64,000 nt of DNA from Variovorax paradoxus (GTDB lineage: Bacteria; Pseudomonadota; Gammaproteobacteria; Burkholderiales; Burkholderiaceae_C): NCBI RefSeq assembly GCF_030815975.1, contig NZ_JAUSXL010000001.1, positions 310,001-374,000 on the forward strand, written 5' to 3'. Shown piece after piece: positions 51,399 to 60,630 of the stretch. Made by a program: the position numbers and the translations under genes. The notes under the pieces were generated by a model. That model was given only the letters and a program-made list of their open reading frames with translations. It did not search any database and was not told the origin of the DNA. Within the stretch, counting starts at the first letter, position 1; every line of letters begins with the position of its first letter.

Positions 51399-54300
51399 AT
51401 GTCATTGTCAGTCTGGGCCAGGATCCGCTTGCCACTGGTGATTTTCGCGCTTGGCACGGCGCTGTCGATCGCCCTCAGCGTCTCCGCCCGCCAGGAGATC
51501 GGGCGCAGTGCCGAAGTGCGCTTCGACGCAACCGCCCTCGACCTGGCACGCAAGGTCGAGGCCCGCTTCGATGACTACATTGCGGTCCTGATCGGCCTGC
51601 GTGCGCGGTTCAACACCTCCGAGACCGTGACGCGCAGCGACTTCAGGGACTACGTCGCCGGACTGAACCTGGCGAGCGCCTATCCTGGCTTTCAGGCCGT
51701 CACCTATGCGCCCCGCATTGCGTCCAACGACAAGCGGGCCTTCGAGGAGCAGGTCCGCGGCGACGCCAGCCTCGACACCGGCGTGGCTTCCAGCTTCGCC
51801 ATCAAGCCGCCCGGTGAGCGCGACACATACTATCCGCTGGTCTACATCGAACCGCAGGCCGGCAACGAGAGGCTGCTCGGCAATGACCTGGGCGCGATGC
51901 CCGACAGGGGAGACGCACTCGAGCAGGGGCGCGACACCGGCGGGCTCGTCACGTCCGGCCGCAAGGTCCGCATCGCGGGCCGCGAGGCCGACATCGGACT
52001 GGCGATGCGGCTGCCGGTCTACCGCCCCAGGCAACCGCTCGATACGCTCGAGCAGCGGCGCAGTGCCTACATCGGTTCGGTGGGCTCGGGCTTCAGCGTC
52101 GCAGGAATGCTGAGCGACGTGGTGGGTGCCGATGCAGCGAGGACGCTCCGGTTGCGCCTGGTCGACGCCGGGCCGAGTCGGGGGGCGATCGGGACGCGCG
52201 TCGAGACCCGGTTCGTGGCGCGGACCTCGTTCGGCGAACGGCAACTGCTGTTCGACAGCGCGGCCCTGGTGAAGCCCTTGGCTGCGCCGGCGCACAGCCT
52301 CGAGCGCATGCTCGGCTTCGAGCTGGGCGGCCACTCCTGGCTTGTGGAGATCGGCCAGGACGAGAAGCAGGTCTTCGGCCCGCTCGACAAGGTCATCCCG
52401 TGGTTCATCGTGCTCGGCGGCCTGGCCACCAGCCTGCTGCTTGCCGGCATCGTCTTTTCGTTGACCACCGCGCGCAGCCGAGCCCAGGTGCTGGCGAACC
52501 AGATGACCCGCCACCTGCGCACCAGCGAACGGCAGTTGGAGGAGGCCCAGCACCTGGCAAGCCTGGGCAGCTGGATCCTCGATCCGGAAACCGGCGCCCT
52601 GCAATGCTCCGAAGAAGCCCGGCGCATCCTGGGCTTCGAGGCGGGCTCCTTGCAGCCCGGCCTGCCCGCGCTGCTCTCGCGCGTCCCGGCCGGCGAACGC
52701 CCCGCGGTCCAACAGCAGATCGCACTGGCCTCCCAGTCCATGGAGCGGCGCGAATTCGAGCATCGCCTGTGCCTGCCCGATGGCACCGAACGCTGGCTCC
52801 ACGTCATCGCACAGGCGGGCGAAGAGGGCGGAAGGACCATGGTGCGCGGCACCGTGCGCGACGCCACGCGGCCGCGCAAGGATGCATTGCGCCAGGGGCT
52901 GGAATACAGGATCGCGCGGCTGCTCGCCGGCGATGGAAGGGCCGAGACGGTGATCACGCAAGCGCTGGAAGCCGTATGCACCGACCTGCGCTGGGACTGC
53001 GGCACTTTATGGAGCGTCGGCGAAGACGGCGTGGTTCGCTGCGTCGCCGCCTGGCATGCCGAGAGCGTCTCCCCGGCGGTGCGGCAATTCGTCGGTGACA
53101 GCCGGACGCTCGAATACCGGCCTGACGAAGGCTCGCTCGGCCGCGCGTGGAAAACCGACGGCGTCGTGCAGATCAACGTGCTGGCGGCTCCGAGCCATTT
53201 CGCGCGCGATGCGATGGCCCGCCAGGCGGGGCTGGCCATCGGCCTCGTCGTGCCGATGGTTGCCGCCGATGCGACCACGGCGCTGGAGCTCTTTGGCTCC
53301 CATCCGTACGCTGTCGATGCCCAGACGCTGGAGTCGCTGCGTGTGATCGCCTTGCAGATCGCCCAGTACAAGCAACGCAAGCTGGCGGAGCGGAGTCTTC
53401 GTTTCATGGCCAGCCACGACGAGCTGACCGGGTTGTTCAACCGCGCCGCGCTGCAACACGAGCTTGCGCGCGCCATCAAGCGCAGCAACCGCCACCAGAA
53501 GCAGTTCGCGGTGATATTCGTCGACCTGGACCGCTTCAAGCAAATCAACGACACGCTGGGCCACGGTGTGGGCGACGAGATGATCAAGATCTGCGGCGAG
53601 CGCCTCACGGCGCTGCTGCGCGAAGCCGATGTCGTGGCGCGTTTCGGTGGCGATGAGTTCGTGCTGCTGCTGGAGAACCTGTCCGGCGCGAACGACGCCG
53701 CAATGCTCGCCGAAAAAGTGCTGGCCTGTTGCGCCGAGCCTTTCTTCATCGCGGGGCGCGAACTGAATGTCAGCGCCAGCGTCGGCGTGAGCATCTACCC
53801 GGACAACGGCGGCGACGCCGAAGCCCTCCTGAAGAACGCCGACACGGCGATGTACCGGGCCAAGGAAAGAGGCCGCAACACCTACCGGTTCTACGCGGCG
53901 AAGATGAATGCGCAGAGCACCGAACAGCTGATGCTCGAAAGCGCGCTGCGCCATGCCCTGGAGCGTGGCGAACTGGAAATGCACTACCAGCCGAAGATGA
54001 ATCTGCAGACCGACCGCATCGTCGGTGTCGAGGCGCTGATGCGCTGGCGCCATCCGGTCCTGGGCATGATTCCGCCGGTGCAGTTCATTCCGATCGCCGA
54101 AGAGATCGGCTTGATCGTGTCGCTGGGCAAGTGGTCGCTGGAGATGGCTTGCGCCGATTCGCGCGCATGGCAGAAAGCCGGTCTGCCGAAGGTGTTGGTG
54201 AGCGTCAATCTGTCGCCGCGCCAATTCGAAAGCCGCACGCTCGTCGCTGACATACGGGCCGTCCTGGAAGCCTCGGGCCTGGAGCCGTCGCTGCTGGAGC

Positions 54301-54722
54301 TGGAGATCACCGAAGGCGCGGTGATGGCGAACCCCGAGCATGCGGCGGAATTGCTGCGGATGATTCGGGAGATGGGCGTCGGACTCGCCATCGACGATTT
54401 CGGAACGGGCTATTCCTCGCTCTCCTACCTGAAGCACTTCCCGCTGTCGACGGTCAAGATCGACCGTTCCTTCATCAACGACCTTTCGCAAGACGCCGAC
54501 GCACGGGCGCTCATCGACGGCATCATCACCCTGGCCCACGGGTTGCGAATGAAGGTGGTGGCCGAGGGCATCGAGACCACTGCCCAGCTCGACTACCTGC
54601 GCAGCCGCGGTTGCGACGAAGCGCAGGGCTATTGGCTGTGCAAGCCCGTGCCTGCCGACGAGGCGCGCAAATTCATGGCGCAACACCTGCGCAACCAGTT
54701 TGCTCCATCGGTGGTGGCCTGA
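51399..54722 (+). CDS. CHASE-PAS-GAF-GGDEF-EAL membrane protein
   Basis: 1107 aa from ATG 51399. Membrane helix ~8-30, periplasmic CHASE domain (~70-270, with GFQAVTYAPRI, YYPLVYIEP and the GLVTSGRKVRI stretch), helix ~328-350. Then PAS (LEEAQHLASLGSWILDPETG), GAF (~500-650), GGDEF with RFGGDEF (750-754) and I-site READ, and EAL (VEALMRWRHP, EAL 878-880; ITEGAV, IDDFGTGYSSLSYL). CHASE domains bind small extracellular ligands. EAL is complete, so the enzyme could act in either direction. Confidence 0.92.
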   Translation: MSLSVWARIRLPLVIFALGTALSIALSVSARQEIGRSAEVRFDATALDLARKVEARFDDYIAVLIGLRARFNTSETVTRSDFRDYVAGLNLASAYPGFQAVTYAPRIASNDKRAFEEQVRGDASLDTGVASSFAIKPPGERDTYYPLVYIEPQAGNERLLGNDLGAMPDRGDALEQGRDTGGLVTSGRKVRIAGREADIGLAMRLPVYRPRQPLDTLEQRRSAYIGSVGSGFSVAGMLSDVVGADAARTLRLRLVDAGPSRGAIGTRVETRFVARTSFGERQLLFDSAALVKPLAAPAHSLERMLGFELGGHSWLVEIGQDEKQVFGPLDKVIPWFIVLGGLATSLLLAGIVFSLTTARSRAQVLANQMTRHLRTSERQLEEAQHLASLGSWILDPETGALQCSEEARRILGFEAGSLQPGLPALLSRVPAGERPAVQQQIALASQSMERREFEHRLCLPDGTERWLHVIAQAGEEGGRTMVRGTVRDATRPRKDALRQGLEYRIARLLAGDGRAETVITQALEAVCTDLRWDCGTLWSVGEDGVVRCVAAWHAESVSPAVRQFVGDSRTLEYRPDEGSLGRAWKTDGVVQINVLAAPSHFARDAMARQAGLAIGLVVPMVAADATTALELFGSHPYAVDAQTLESLRVIALQIAQYKQRKLAERSLRFMASHDELTGLFNRAALQHELARAIKRSNRHQKQFAVIFVDLDRFKQINDTLGHGVGDEMIKICGERLTALLREADVVARFGGDEFVLLLENLSGANDAAMLAEKVLACCAEPFFIAGRELNVSASVGVSIYPDNGGDAEALLKNADTAMYRAKERGRNTYRFYAAKMNAQSTEQLMLESALRHALERGELEMHYQPKMNLQTDRIVGVEALMRWRHPVLGMIPPVQFIPIAEEIGLIVSLGKWSLEMACADSRAWQKAGLPKVLVSVNLSPRQFESRTLVADIRAVLEASGLEPSLLELEITEGAVMANPEHAAELLRMIREMGVGLAIDDFGTGYSSLSYLKHFPLSTVKIDRSFINDLSQDADARALIDGIITLAHGLRMKVVAEGIETTAQLDYLRSRGCDEAQGYWLCKPVPADEARKFMAQHLRNQFAPSVVA

Positions 54723-54794
54723 CGGCTGAACCTCTGAAGCAATCGTCACCGGGCACGTTCGCTCGGACCTTCCGGCAACTTCACAGGAGCATTC

Positions 54795-55415
54795 ATGATT
54801 CATTCCACCCAAGGCAGGATACTGGAGCAGACGATCGCCGCGATCGAGGGGCTCGACCTCACGCCGATCAAGTTCAAGGCCTGCCGGAAAGAGGATGGCT
54901 ACGGCTGGTCGGCCGGCTACGCGGACCGGATGGAGGTGGCCTACAAGCGCTACTTGATGCTGCATGCGAAGCACCCCGACCTGACGCTCGCTCCCGAGCA
55001 GGACGTCGACCGCTTCTGGCACATGCACATCCTCGACACGAGAAAGTACGCAGCCGATTGCGAGACCACCTTCGGCTATTTCCTGCACCATTTTCCGTAC
55101 CTCGGCCTGCGCGGCGAGGACGACGCCAAGGCGCTGCAGGCGGCCTTCCTGGAGATGCAGCGCCTGTCCGCCGAGGAGTTCGGCGAGCCGACGCCCGCGC
55201 CGCATCGCGAGCTGAAGGATGCGCCCGCATGGTGCTCGCTGGAGGCAGGCAAACCGGCAGCGGCGTGGTGCTCGCTGGAGGCAGGCAAGCCGGCGGCGGC
55301 ATGGTGCTCGCTGGAGGCGGGTGCTGGGCCCGGTAGGGTTCCCACGGCAGCGTTCTTGGTGAAGTCCGGTGCATCCGGGCTGGCCGCTTCGCGCGCAGGT
55401 TCGGGTTTGGCGTGA
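54795..55415 (+). CDS. Glycine-rich-domain-protein-like (DUF1399) with triple repeat
   Basis: 206 aa. Residues ~40-130 match the GRDP-like fold: YKRYLMLHAKHPDLTLAPEQ then VDRFWHMHILDTRKYAADC and FGYFLHHFPYLGLRG, with conserved W-H and C residues. The tail contains three copies of a 12-residue unit AWCSLEAGKPAA encoded by 36-nt repeats (55227-55334; the last is incomplete). The role of bacterial members is unknown; plant homologues are signalling proteins. The repeat has no counterpart that I recognise. Confidence 0.7.
   Translation: MIHSTQGRILEQTIAAIEGLDLTPIKFKACRKEDGYGWSAGYADRMEVAYKRYLMLHAKHPDLTLAPEQDVDRFWHMHILDTRKYAADCETTFGYFLHHFPYLGLRGEDDAKALQAAFLEMQRLSAEEFGEPTPAPHRELKDAPAWCSLEAGKPAAAWCSLEAGKPAAAWCSLEAGAGPGRVPTAAFLVKSGASGLAASRAGSGLA
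55227..55334 (+). repeat. Tandem 36-nt coding repeat, three copies
   Basis: Units begin at 55227, 55263 and 55299 with GC[A/G]TGGTGCTCGCTGGAGG. They differ at a few third positions, and the third diverges after GAGGCGGG. Slippage could change the number of AWCSLEAGKPAA units. Confidence 0.75.
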
Positions 55416-55543
55416 ACGGCTGAAGGATGGGGCGGGGAACGAGGCGGTGGCTCCATCGCAATCCCGCCACACTTGTTACTCCCGCTCTGCGATTTCCGGC
55501 GCCAGACTTGTCTCTCCCGATCGCTCAACCAGGAGATTCAGCC

Positions 55544-56341
55544 ATGACGACTTCCATCGAGAACGGACAGAAGGGCGGCCAGCCCGCCATGCACACGCCA
55601 CCGGTCGTGTCCCCTCAGGCATGGGAGGCCGCCCGCGAGCAACTGCTCGTGAAGGAAAAGGCCCAGACCCGCGCCCGCGACGCACTGGCCGCCGAGCGCC
55701 GGCGCATGCCGTGGATGGCCGTGGAAAAAAACTACGCCTTCGAAGGCCCCGCCGGCAAGGCCAGCCTGCCCGAGCTGTTCGACGGCCGGCGCCAGCTGAT
55801 CGTCTACCGCGCCTTCTTCGAGCCGGGCGTGTTCGGCTGGCCCGACCACGCCTGCCGCGGCTGCTCCATGGTGGCCGACCAGGTCGCCCACGTTGCCCAC
55901 CTGAACGCCCGCGACACCACCCTTGTCTTCGTCTCGCGTGCGCCCCAGGCGGACATTGCGCGGCTGAAGGCGCGCATGGGCTGGGAGATCCCGTGGTTCA
56001 CGCTCACCGACAGCTTCGATGCCGACTTCGGCGTCGACGAGTGGCACGGCACCAACGTGTTCCACCGCGACGACAGCGACCGCGTGTTCCGCACCTACTT
56101 CCTCAACAACCGCGGCGACGAGCAGATGGGCAACACCTGGAACTATCTCGACATCACGCCGCTGGGCCGGCAGGAGGTGTGGGAAGACTCGCCCGAGGGC
56201 TATCCCCAGACGCCCACCTACAAGTGGTGGAACTGGCACGACAACTACGCCGAAGAGGCCGCGCCCGACAAGAAGTGGGTCGAGATTTCCACCGCCGGCG
56301 AGGCGGCATTCCGCGAGCAGAGCCTGAAGGCGAAGCGATGA
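55544..56341 (+). CDS. DUF899 (thioredoxin-like) family protein
   Basis: 265 aa from ATG 55544 with AGGAG upstream. It has the family pattern LLVKEKAQTRARDALAAERR, RMPWMAVEKNYAFEGPAGK, LFDGRRQLIVYRAFFEPG, then CRGCSMVADQ with the CxxC in the thioredoxin active-site position, FVSRAP, WFT and NYLDITPLGRQE. DUF899 proteins are thought to be thiol-dependent reductases; substrate unknown. Confidence 0.88.
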   Translation: MTTSIENGQKGGQPAMHTPPVVSPQAWEAAREQLLVKEKAQTRARDALAAERRRMPWMAVEKNYAFEGPAGKASLPELFDGRRQLIVYRAFFEPGVFGWPDHACRGCSMVADQVAHVAHLNARDTTLVFVSRAPQADIARLKARMGWEIPWFTLTDSFDADFGVDEWHGTNVFHRDDSDRVFRTYFLNNRGDEQMGNTWNYLDITPLGRQEVWEDSPEGYPQTPTYKWWNWHDNYAEEAAPDKKWVEISTAGEAAFREQSLKAKR

Positions 56342-56375
56342 GCCGGGGCGGGCGGCTTCGCCGAGCGGCGGACGC

Positions 56376-56984
56376 TCACGCCGAAAGCCGCAGCACCGGC
56401 AGGTGCCAGTCCCCGTAGATCCCGCCCAGCCGGAGCGCCACGATCAGCAGCAAGCCCGCCTGAAAGGCCCAGCGGCGCGGTGCTCCGGCGGCCTGCAGGA
56501 GCAGGTACGCCGCAATGCCCGCGATGGCGGCGGAACCGTAGATGCCGCTGCTCAGCAGCAGCGGAATGCGGTCAGTGAAGACGTCGCGCAACAGGCCGCC
56601 AGCGGCGCCGGTCATGGTGCCGATCAGTATCACCATGAGCGCCGGCAGGCGTCGCTCTTCGGCCACCTGCGCGCCGGTCATCGCAAAGAGTGCCAGGCCC
56701 AGTGCATCGGCCAATGCCAGCGCGTGCCCGGGCAGCGGGAGGAAATGCACCCAGGCGATGGCGGCCGCGGTCGCCGCCAGGATCGTGTACACGTAGCGCA
56801 CTTCGCGAATCCAGAACACCGGGTGGCGGTCGAGCAGCAGGTCGCGCAGCGTGCCGCCGCCCACGGCCGTGACGGAGGCGATCACCACCACGCCCAGCCA
56901 GTCGAGACCCGCGCGGCCCGCCGCCAACACGCCGCTGATGGCGAACACCGCGATGCCGGCGAGATCGAGCAGGTACAACAGCAT
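56376..56984 (-). CDS. TRIC cation channel family (YicG/UPF0126) membrane protein
   Basis: 202 aa, about seven membrane helices. Two repeats each carry the family motif: AVGGGTLRDLLLDRHPVFWI and TGAAGGLLRDVFTDRIPLLL. These GG-x-LRD motifs are characteristic of bacterial TRIC homologues, potassium channels in solved cases. A PaiB-like gene ends 12 bp upstream on the same strand. Confidence 0.9.
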   Translation of the reverse strand: MLLYLLDLAGIAVFAISGVLAAGRAGLDWLGVVVIASVTAVGGGTLRDLLLDRHPVFWIREVRYVYTILAATAAAIAWVHFLPLPGHALALADALGLALFAMTGAQVAEERRLPALMVILIGTMTGAAGGLLRDVFTDRIPLLLSSGIYGSAAIAGIAAYLLLQAAGAPRRWAFQAGLLLIVALRLGGIYGDWHLPVLRLSA

Positions 56985-56996
56985 GTGGCAATCCCG

Positions 56997-57641
56997 TCAG
57001 CGCAGCGGTTGGATGGCGCGCTCGACAAGGCAAGCCATGGCCGCGGCGTTCTCGCTCCCTTCGGCGGCAAGCCCGCTCACGGTGCCCAACCTGTCTTGCA
57101 GTGCTTCGTCCTGGCTCGCCTTGAGCTTGCCGACCAGGCGTTCGATCGGAATCTCGATGCCCACCACGGCATGCAGGAGCTTGTCGATGAAATCAGCTGG
57201 CGCGTCCGTCATCCGCCAAGGCCTTGGCTTCGAGGACTCATGCGCAGCCGTGAGCCGCGCCAGCATGTCGCGCAGCCAGTGTTCGTCGTCGATGGCTCGC
57301 GCTGCCCCGTGTGCATGTGCGACGGCGTAGTTCCAGGTCGGCACGACCTTTCCGTGCTCTTGCTTGCCCGGATACCAGCCAGGCGTGATGTACGACTGAG
57401 GGCCCTGGAACATGACCACCGAGTGCCCTGAAGCGGGCAGTTGCTTCCACACAGGATTGGCACGCGACACATGGCCCATCAGTGTTCCGAAGGGGCCGCG
57501 CGACCTGTCGAGCAGAAAAGGCACATGGTTGGCGACCAGTCCTTCGGTGCCGGGTACGACCCATGCGCCGAGCGGGTAGGCCTCGATCAGTGCCTGGGCT
57601 TCGCCGGGCTCGGGCAGTGCGTGGTGCTTTGATACGTACAC
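56997..57641 (-). CDS. FMN-binding negative regulator, PaiB-like
   Basis: 214 aa, GTG start at 57641 (reads MYVSKHHALPEP). The family pattern is clear: LIEAYPLGAWVV, LVANHVPFLLDR, LMGHVSRANPVWKQL, VMFQGPQSYITPGWYPGKQ, VPTWNYAVAHAHG and IPIERLVGKLKASQ. In Bacillus PaiB is a transcriptional regulator; the flavin-reductase-like split-barrel fold binds FMN. It leads the TRIC gene. Confidence 0.9.
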   Translation of the reverse strand: MYVSKHHALPEPGEAQALIEAYPLGAWVVPGTEGLVANHVPFLLDRSRGPFGTLMGHVSRANPVWKQLPASGHSVVMFQGPQSYITPGWYPGKQEHGKVVPTWNYAVAHAHGAARAIDDEHWLRDMLARLTAAHESSKPRPWRMTDAPADFIDKLLHAVVGIEIPIERLVGKLKASQDEALQDRLGTVSGLAAEGSENAAAMACLVERAIQPLR

Positions 57642-57711
57642 AAAAACTTCAGGGAGTCAGTTGAAACATGGCGCTGCTCTGGGAGGAAATTTCCTCGCCC
57701 GTTTGCTGCAG

Positions 57712-58215
57712 CTATTGTGTCGTCTTGAGCTCGTATCGCGCGAACGAGACGGTGCCCTTCTGGATGATGCTGTGCAGCGCGAAGCCGAAGTGCTCATAGA
57801 GATTTCGCAGTCCAGGCCGATCCGCGACGCAGTCCAGGCGAAGGTATGGCAGGCCGAGAGCCCGTGCGCGTGCTCGGGCAAACGACAGCAGCTCGGTCGA
57901 CACGCCCTTCTTCGCCCAAGCCCGGCGTACGGCCAGCTTGTGAACGAAGGCCGAGGTGCCGGGCGCGATCTCGGGCCAGAAGAAGGGATCCTCCAGCTCG
58001 AATTTCATCACGCCGGCCAACTGCTCGCCTTCGCGTGCGACATAGAAAAGCCCGGAACTCGTGTCACGCAGAACGCGCTCGCGGCCGATCTCCGCACCTG
58101 ACCACAGTGCTCTGCCGCCATCGGAGAGCCATTGCGCGGCTTCCTGCAGGACGGAGGCAATCTCGTGCGCATCCGAGGCGCGTGCTTGCTCGATATTCAT
58201 GGATGGTGAATGCAT
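57712..58215 (-). CDS. GNAT-family N-acetyltransferase
   Basis: 167 aa from ATG 58215 (AAGGA 4 nt upstream); ATG 58200 is an alternative without a ribosome site. GNAT hallmarks are LAGVMKFELEDPFFWPE, VHKLAVRRAWAKKGVSTELL (acetyl-CoA loop) and LRLDCVADRPGLRNLYEHFG. The acyl acceptor cannot be read. Situated between the PaiB-like gene and a LysR gene on the same strand. Confidence 0.85.
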   Translation of the reverse strand: MHSPSMNIEQARASDAHEIASVLQEAAQWLSDGGRALWSGAEIGRERVLRDTSSGLFYVAREGEQLAGVMKFELEDPFFWPEIAPGTSAFVHKLAVRRAWAKKGVSTELLSFARARARALGLPYLRLDCVADRPGLRNLYEHFGFALHSIIQKGTVSFARYELKTTQ

Positions 58216-58220
58216 CGTCC

Positions 58221-59117
58221 TTACGTGCCCTGAATGAAATCCACGAACGCCCGCAGCGGCGCCGGCAGCAGCCGGCGGCCGGGGTAGTAGAGAAATGGAC
58301 CGGAGAACCGCAGCCACCAGGGCTCGAGGATCGGCTCGAGCGCGCCGCTTTCGAAGTGGGGCCGCAGCCAGTCCTCGAACAGGTAGACCACGCCGGCACC
58401 GGCGATCGCCGCATCGACCGTGAGATCGGCCGCTGCGCCGATCCGCACGATCAGCTGCCCCGTCACGTCGATGCGCAAGGTTTCGCCGTCGCGTTCGAAC
58501 TCCCACGGCGGCATCGACCCGCTGGCAAAGCGCCCGCGCAGGCAGGCGTGGCCGAGCAGCTCGCGCGGATGCTGCGGGCGGCCATGGCGATCGAGATACG
58601 CCGGGGCGGCCGCGACCGCGAAGCGCTGCAGGCGCGGGCCGATCGGCACCGCCACCATGTCCTGTTCGAGCCTTTCGTCATAACGGATGCCGGCATCGCA
58701 GCCGGCCGCCAGCACATCGACAAAATCGTCCTCGGCAATCACCTCGAGCGAGATGTCGGGGTAGGCCGCAAGAAAGCGCGGCACGATCGACGGCAGCACC
58801 AGCCGCGCGGCGCTGATCGGCACGTTGAGCTTGAGCGTGCCGGCCGGCCGGTCGCGAAAGCCGTTCACCACGTCGAGCGCGGCTTCGACCTCGCTGAGCG
58901 CGGGCCTCAGCCGCTCGAGCAGGCGCTGTCCCGCTTCGGTCGGCCGCACGCTGCGCGTCGTGCGGTGAAGCAGCCGCACGCCGAGCTGGGCCTCCAGCCG
59001 GCGCACTGCCTCGCTCAGGCCCGATGCGCTGGTGCCGCTCAGGCGTGCGCCGTCGCGGAAGCCCTTGGCTCCCGCCACCGCCACGAAGGCGTTCAGATCC
59101 CCGAGGTCGACGTTCAT
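58221..59117 (-). CDS. LysR-family transcriptional regulator
   Basis: 298 aa. Complete N-terminal HTH (DLNAFVAVAGAKGFRDGARL, SGLSEAVRRLEAQLGVRLLH) and effector domain (LNVPISAARLVLPSIVPRFL, DAGIRYDERLEQDMVAVPIG). Of the CrgA/PtxR-like subgroup common in beta- and gammaproteobacteria. Divergent from the aldo/keto reductase gene over a 115-bp gap, so it probably controls it. Confidence 0.92.
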   Translation of the reverse strand: MNVDLGDLNAFVAVAGAKGFRDGARLSGTSASGLSEAVRRLEAQLGVRLLHRTTRSVRPTEAGQRLLERLRPALSEVEAALDVVNGFRDRPAGTLKLNVPISAARLVLPSIVPRFLAAYPDISLEVIAEDDFVDVLAAGCDAGIRYDERLEQDMVAVPIGPRLQRFAVAAAPAYLDRHGRPQHPRELLGHACLRGRFASGSMPPWEFERDGETLRIDVTGQLIVRIGAAADLTVDAAIAGAGVVYLFEDWLRPHFESGALEPILEPWWLRFSGPFLYYPGRRLLPAPLRAFVDFIQGT

Positions 59118-59232
59118 TGTTTGGAATTCCGCACAGCCTGTGCCGATTATGGTGGGTTATCAAGCAGCGAAGAGCTGCCTAGACTGGGCTTCACGACCCC
59201 GCTCCATCACTCCAGCGCTTGAGGAAACACAC

Positions 59233-60114
59233 ATGTCCAGCACGCAGACCCACCGCACCTACACCCTCGGCGACCGTACCGTCCATCGGCTCGGCTACGG
59301 CGCCATGCAGCTCGCCGGCCCCGGCGTGTTCGGCCCGCCCAAGGACCGCGAGGCCGCCGTGGCGGTGCTGCGCGAAGCGGTTGCCAGCGGCGTCGATCAC
59401 ATCGACACCAGCGACTTCTACGGCCCGCACGTCACCAACCAGATCATCCGCGAGGCGCTCGCGCCTTATCCGAAGGACCTCGTCATCGTCACCAAGGTCG
59501 GCGCGCGGCGCACCGACACCGGCGCCTGGCTGCCGGCGTTCTCGCCCGAGGAGCTCGCGCAGGCGGTGCACGACAACCTGCGCAACCTCGGCCTGGACGT
59601 GCTGGAGGTCGTGAACCTGCGGCTCATGTTCGACGTGCACGGCCCGGCCGAGGGATCGATCGAGGCGCCGCTCGCGGCGCTGGCCGACCTGCAGCGCCAG
59701 GGCCTCGTGCGCCATGTCGGCCTGAGCAACGCGACGCCGGCCCAGGTTGCCGAAGGCCGCCGCATCTGCCGCATCGCCTGTGTGCAGAACCAGTACAACC
59801 TCGTGCATCGCAGCGACGACACGCTGATCGACGAGCTGGCGCGCGACGGCATTCCCTACGTTCCGTTCTTTCCCCTTGGCGGCTTCAGTCCGCTGCAGTC
59901 GTCCGGGCTCTCCGACGTGGCGCAGCGCCTGGGCGCCACGCCGATGCAGGTGGCGCTGGCCTGGCTGCTGCGCCGCTCGCCCAACATCCTGCTGATTCCC
60001 GGCACCTCGTCGGTCGGGCACCTGCGCGAGAACCTCGCGGCGGGAGAGCTGGAGCTGCCGGCCGATGCGATGGCAGCGCTGGACCGCGTGGCGGCGGCTT
60101 CCGCTGCCGGGTGA
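59233..60114 (+). CDS. Aldo/keto reductase
   Basis: 293 aa from ATG 59233 with GAGGAA upstream. AKR TIM barrel with VDHIDTSDFYGPH (catalytic Asp and Tyr), LVIVTKVGAR (catalytic Lys), VRHVGLSNATPAQ, QNQYNLVHRSDD and the NADPH-binding end IPGTSSVGHLRENLAAGEL. It reduces aldehydes or ketones with NADPH. The substrate is unknown. Confidence 0.92.
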   Translation: MSSTQTHRTYTLGDRTVHRLGYGAMQLAGPGVFGPPKDREAAVAVLREAVASGVDHIDTSDFYGPHVTNQIIREALAPYPKDLVIVTKVGARRTDTGAWLPAFSPEELAQAVHDNLRNLGLDVLEVVNLRLMFDVHGPAEGSIEAPLAALADLQRQGLVRHVGLSNATPAQVAEGRRICRIACVQNQYNLVHRSDDTLIDELARDGIPYVPFFPLGGFSPLQSSGLSDVAQRLGATPMQVALAWLLRRSPNILLIPGTSSVGHLRENLAAGELELPADAMAALDRVAAASAAG

Positions 60115-60150
60115 GGACACACCGCAGGCGCGGTTCGGCGCCCGCTGGCC

Positions 60151-60621
60151 TCAGGCCGCCCGCATCGGCGGCACCGGAATGTCGAAATGCAGCACGTCTT
60201 CGCGCGCCCCGAGCTTGGCGTACAGCGCGATGGCCGGCGCATCGGGAGGATCGGCCTGCACGAAGATCACATAGGCTCCGCGTTCCGTGCCGATGCGCTG
60301 GAGCTCGCGGATCAATGCGGTCGCCACGCCTTTGCGGCGGTGCGCCGCGGCAACCGCCAGGTCGTAGATGTAGATCTCGCTGCGCTCCTGCTCGAACTTC
60401 TTCAGCTCGTAGGCCGCGAGGCCGCCGGTGACCTGCGATTCCTCGCGCGCCGCCAGCGCAATGAAATAGTCGCTGTCGAGCAGCTGCCGAAGGTAGGCAG
60501 GCCGGGGCCGGCTGGTGCCATAGGTATCCGGGTCGCCGAAGGCTTCACCGAAAACGCCGAGCAGTGCATTCATCAGCGGCTCGTCCCCGGCCGAGAGCTG
60601 CTGGACTGTGTAGCTGGACAT
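60151..60621 (-). CDS. GNAT acetyltransferase, AAC(3)-I-like
   Basis: 156 aa. The sequence runs closely along the AAC(3)-I aminoglycoside acetyltransferase family: LLGVFGEAFGDPDTYG, YLRQLLDSDYFIALAA, VTGGLAAYELKKFEQERSEI, YIYDLAVAAAHRRKGVATAL, GAYVIFVQADPPDAPAIALY and AREDVLHFDIPV. Known members acetylate gentamicin-type drugs at N3. It is not in a visible integron or transposon, so it is probably an intrinsic gene. Confidence 0.75.
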   Translation of the reverse strand: MSSYTVQQLSAGDEPLMNALLGVFGEAFGDPDTYGTSRPRPAYLRQLLDSDYFIALAAREESQVTGGLAAYELKKFEQERSEIYIYDLAVAAAHRRKGVATALIRELQRIGTERGAYVIFVQADPPDAPAIALYAKLGAREDVLHFDIPVPPMRAA

Positions 60622-60630
60622 GGCGCAATG

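Noticed and set aside
60151..60621. AAC(3)-like gene as part of an integron or transposon
   Set aside because: No integrase, recombination site or insertion-sequence ends next to it.
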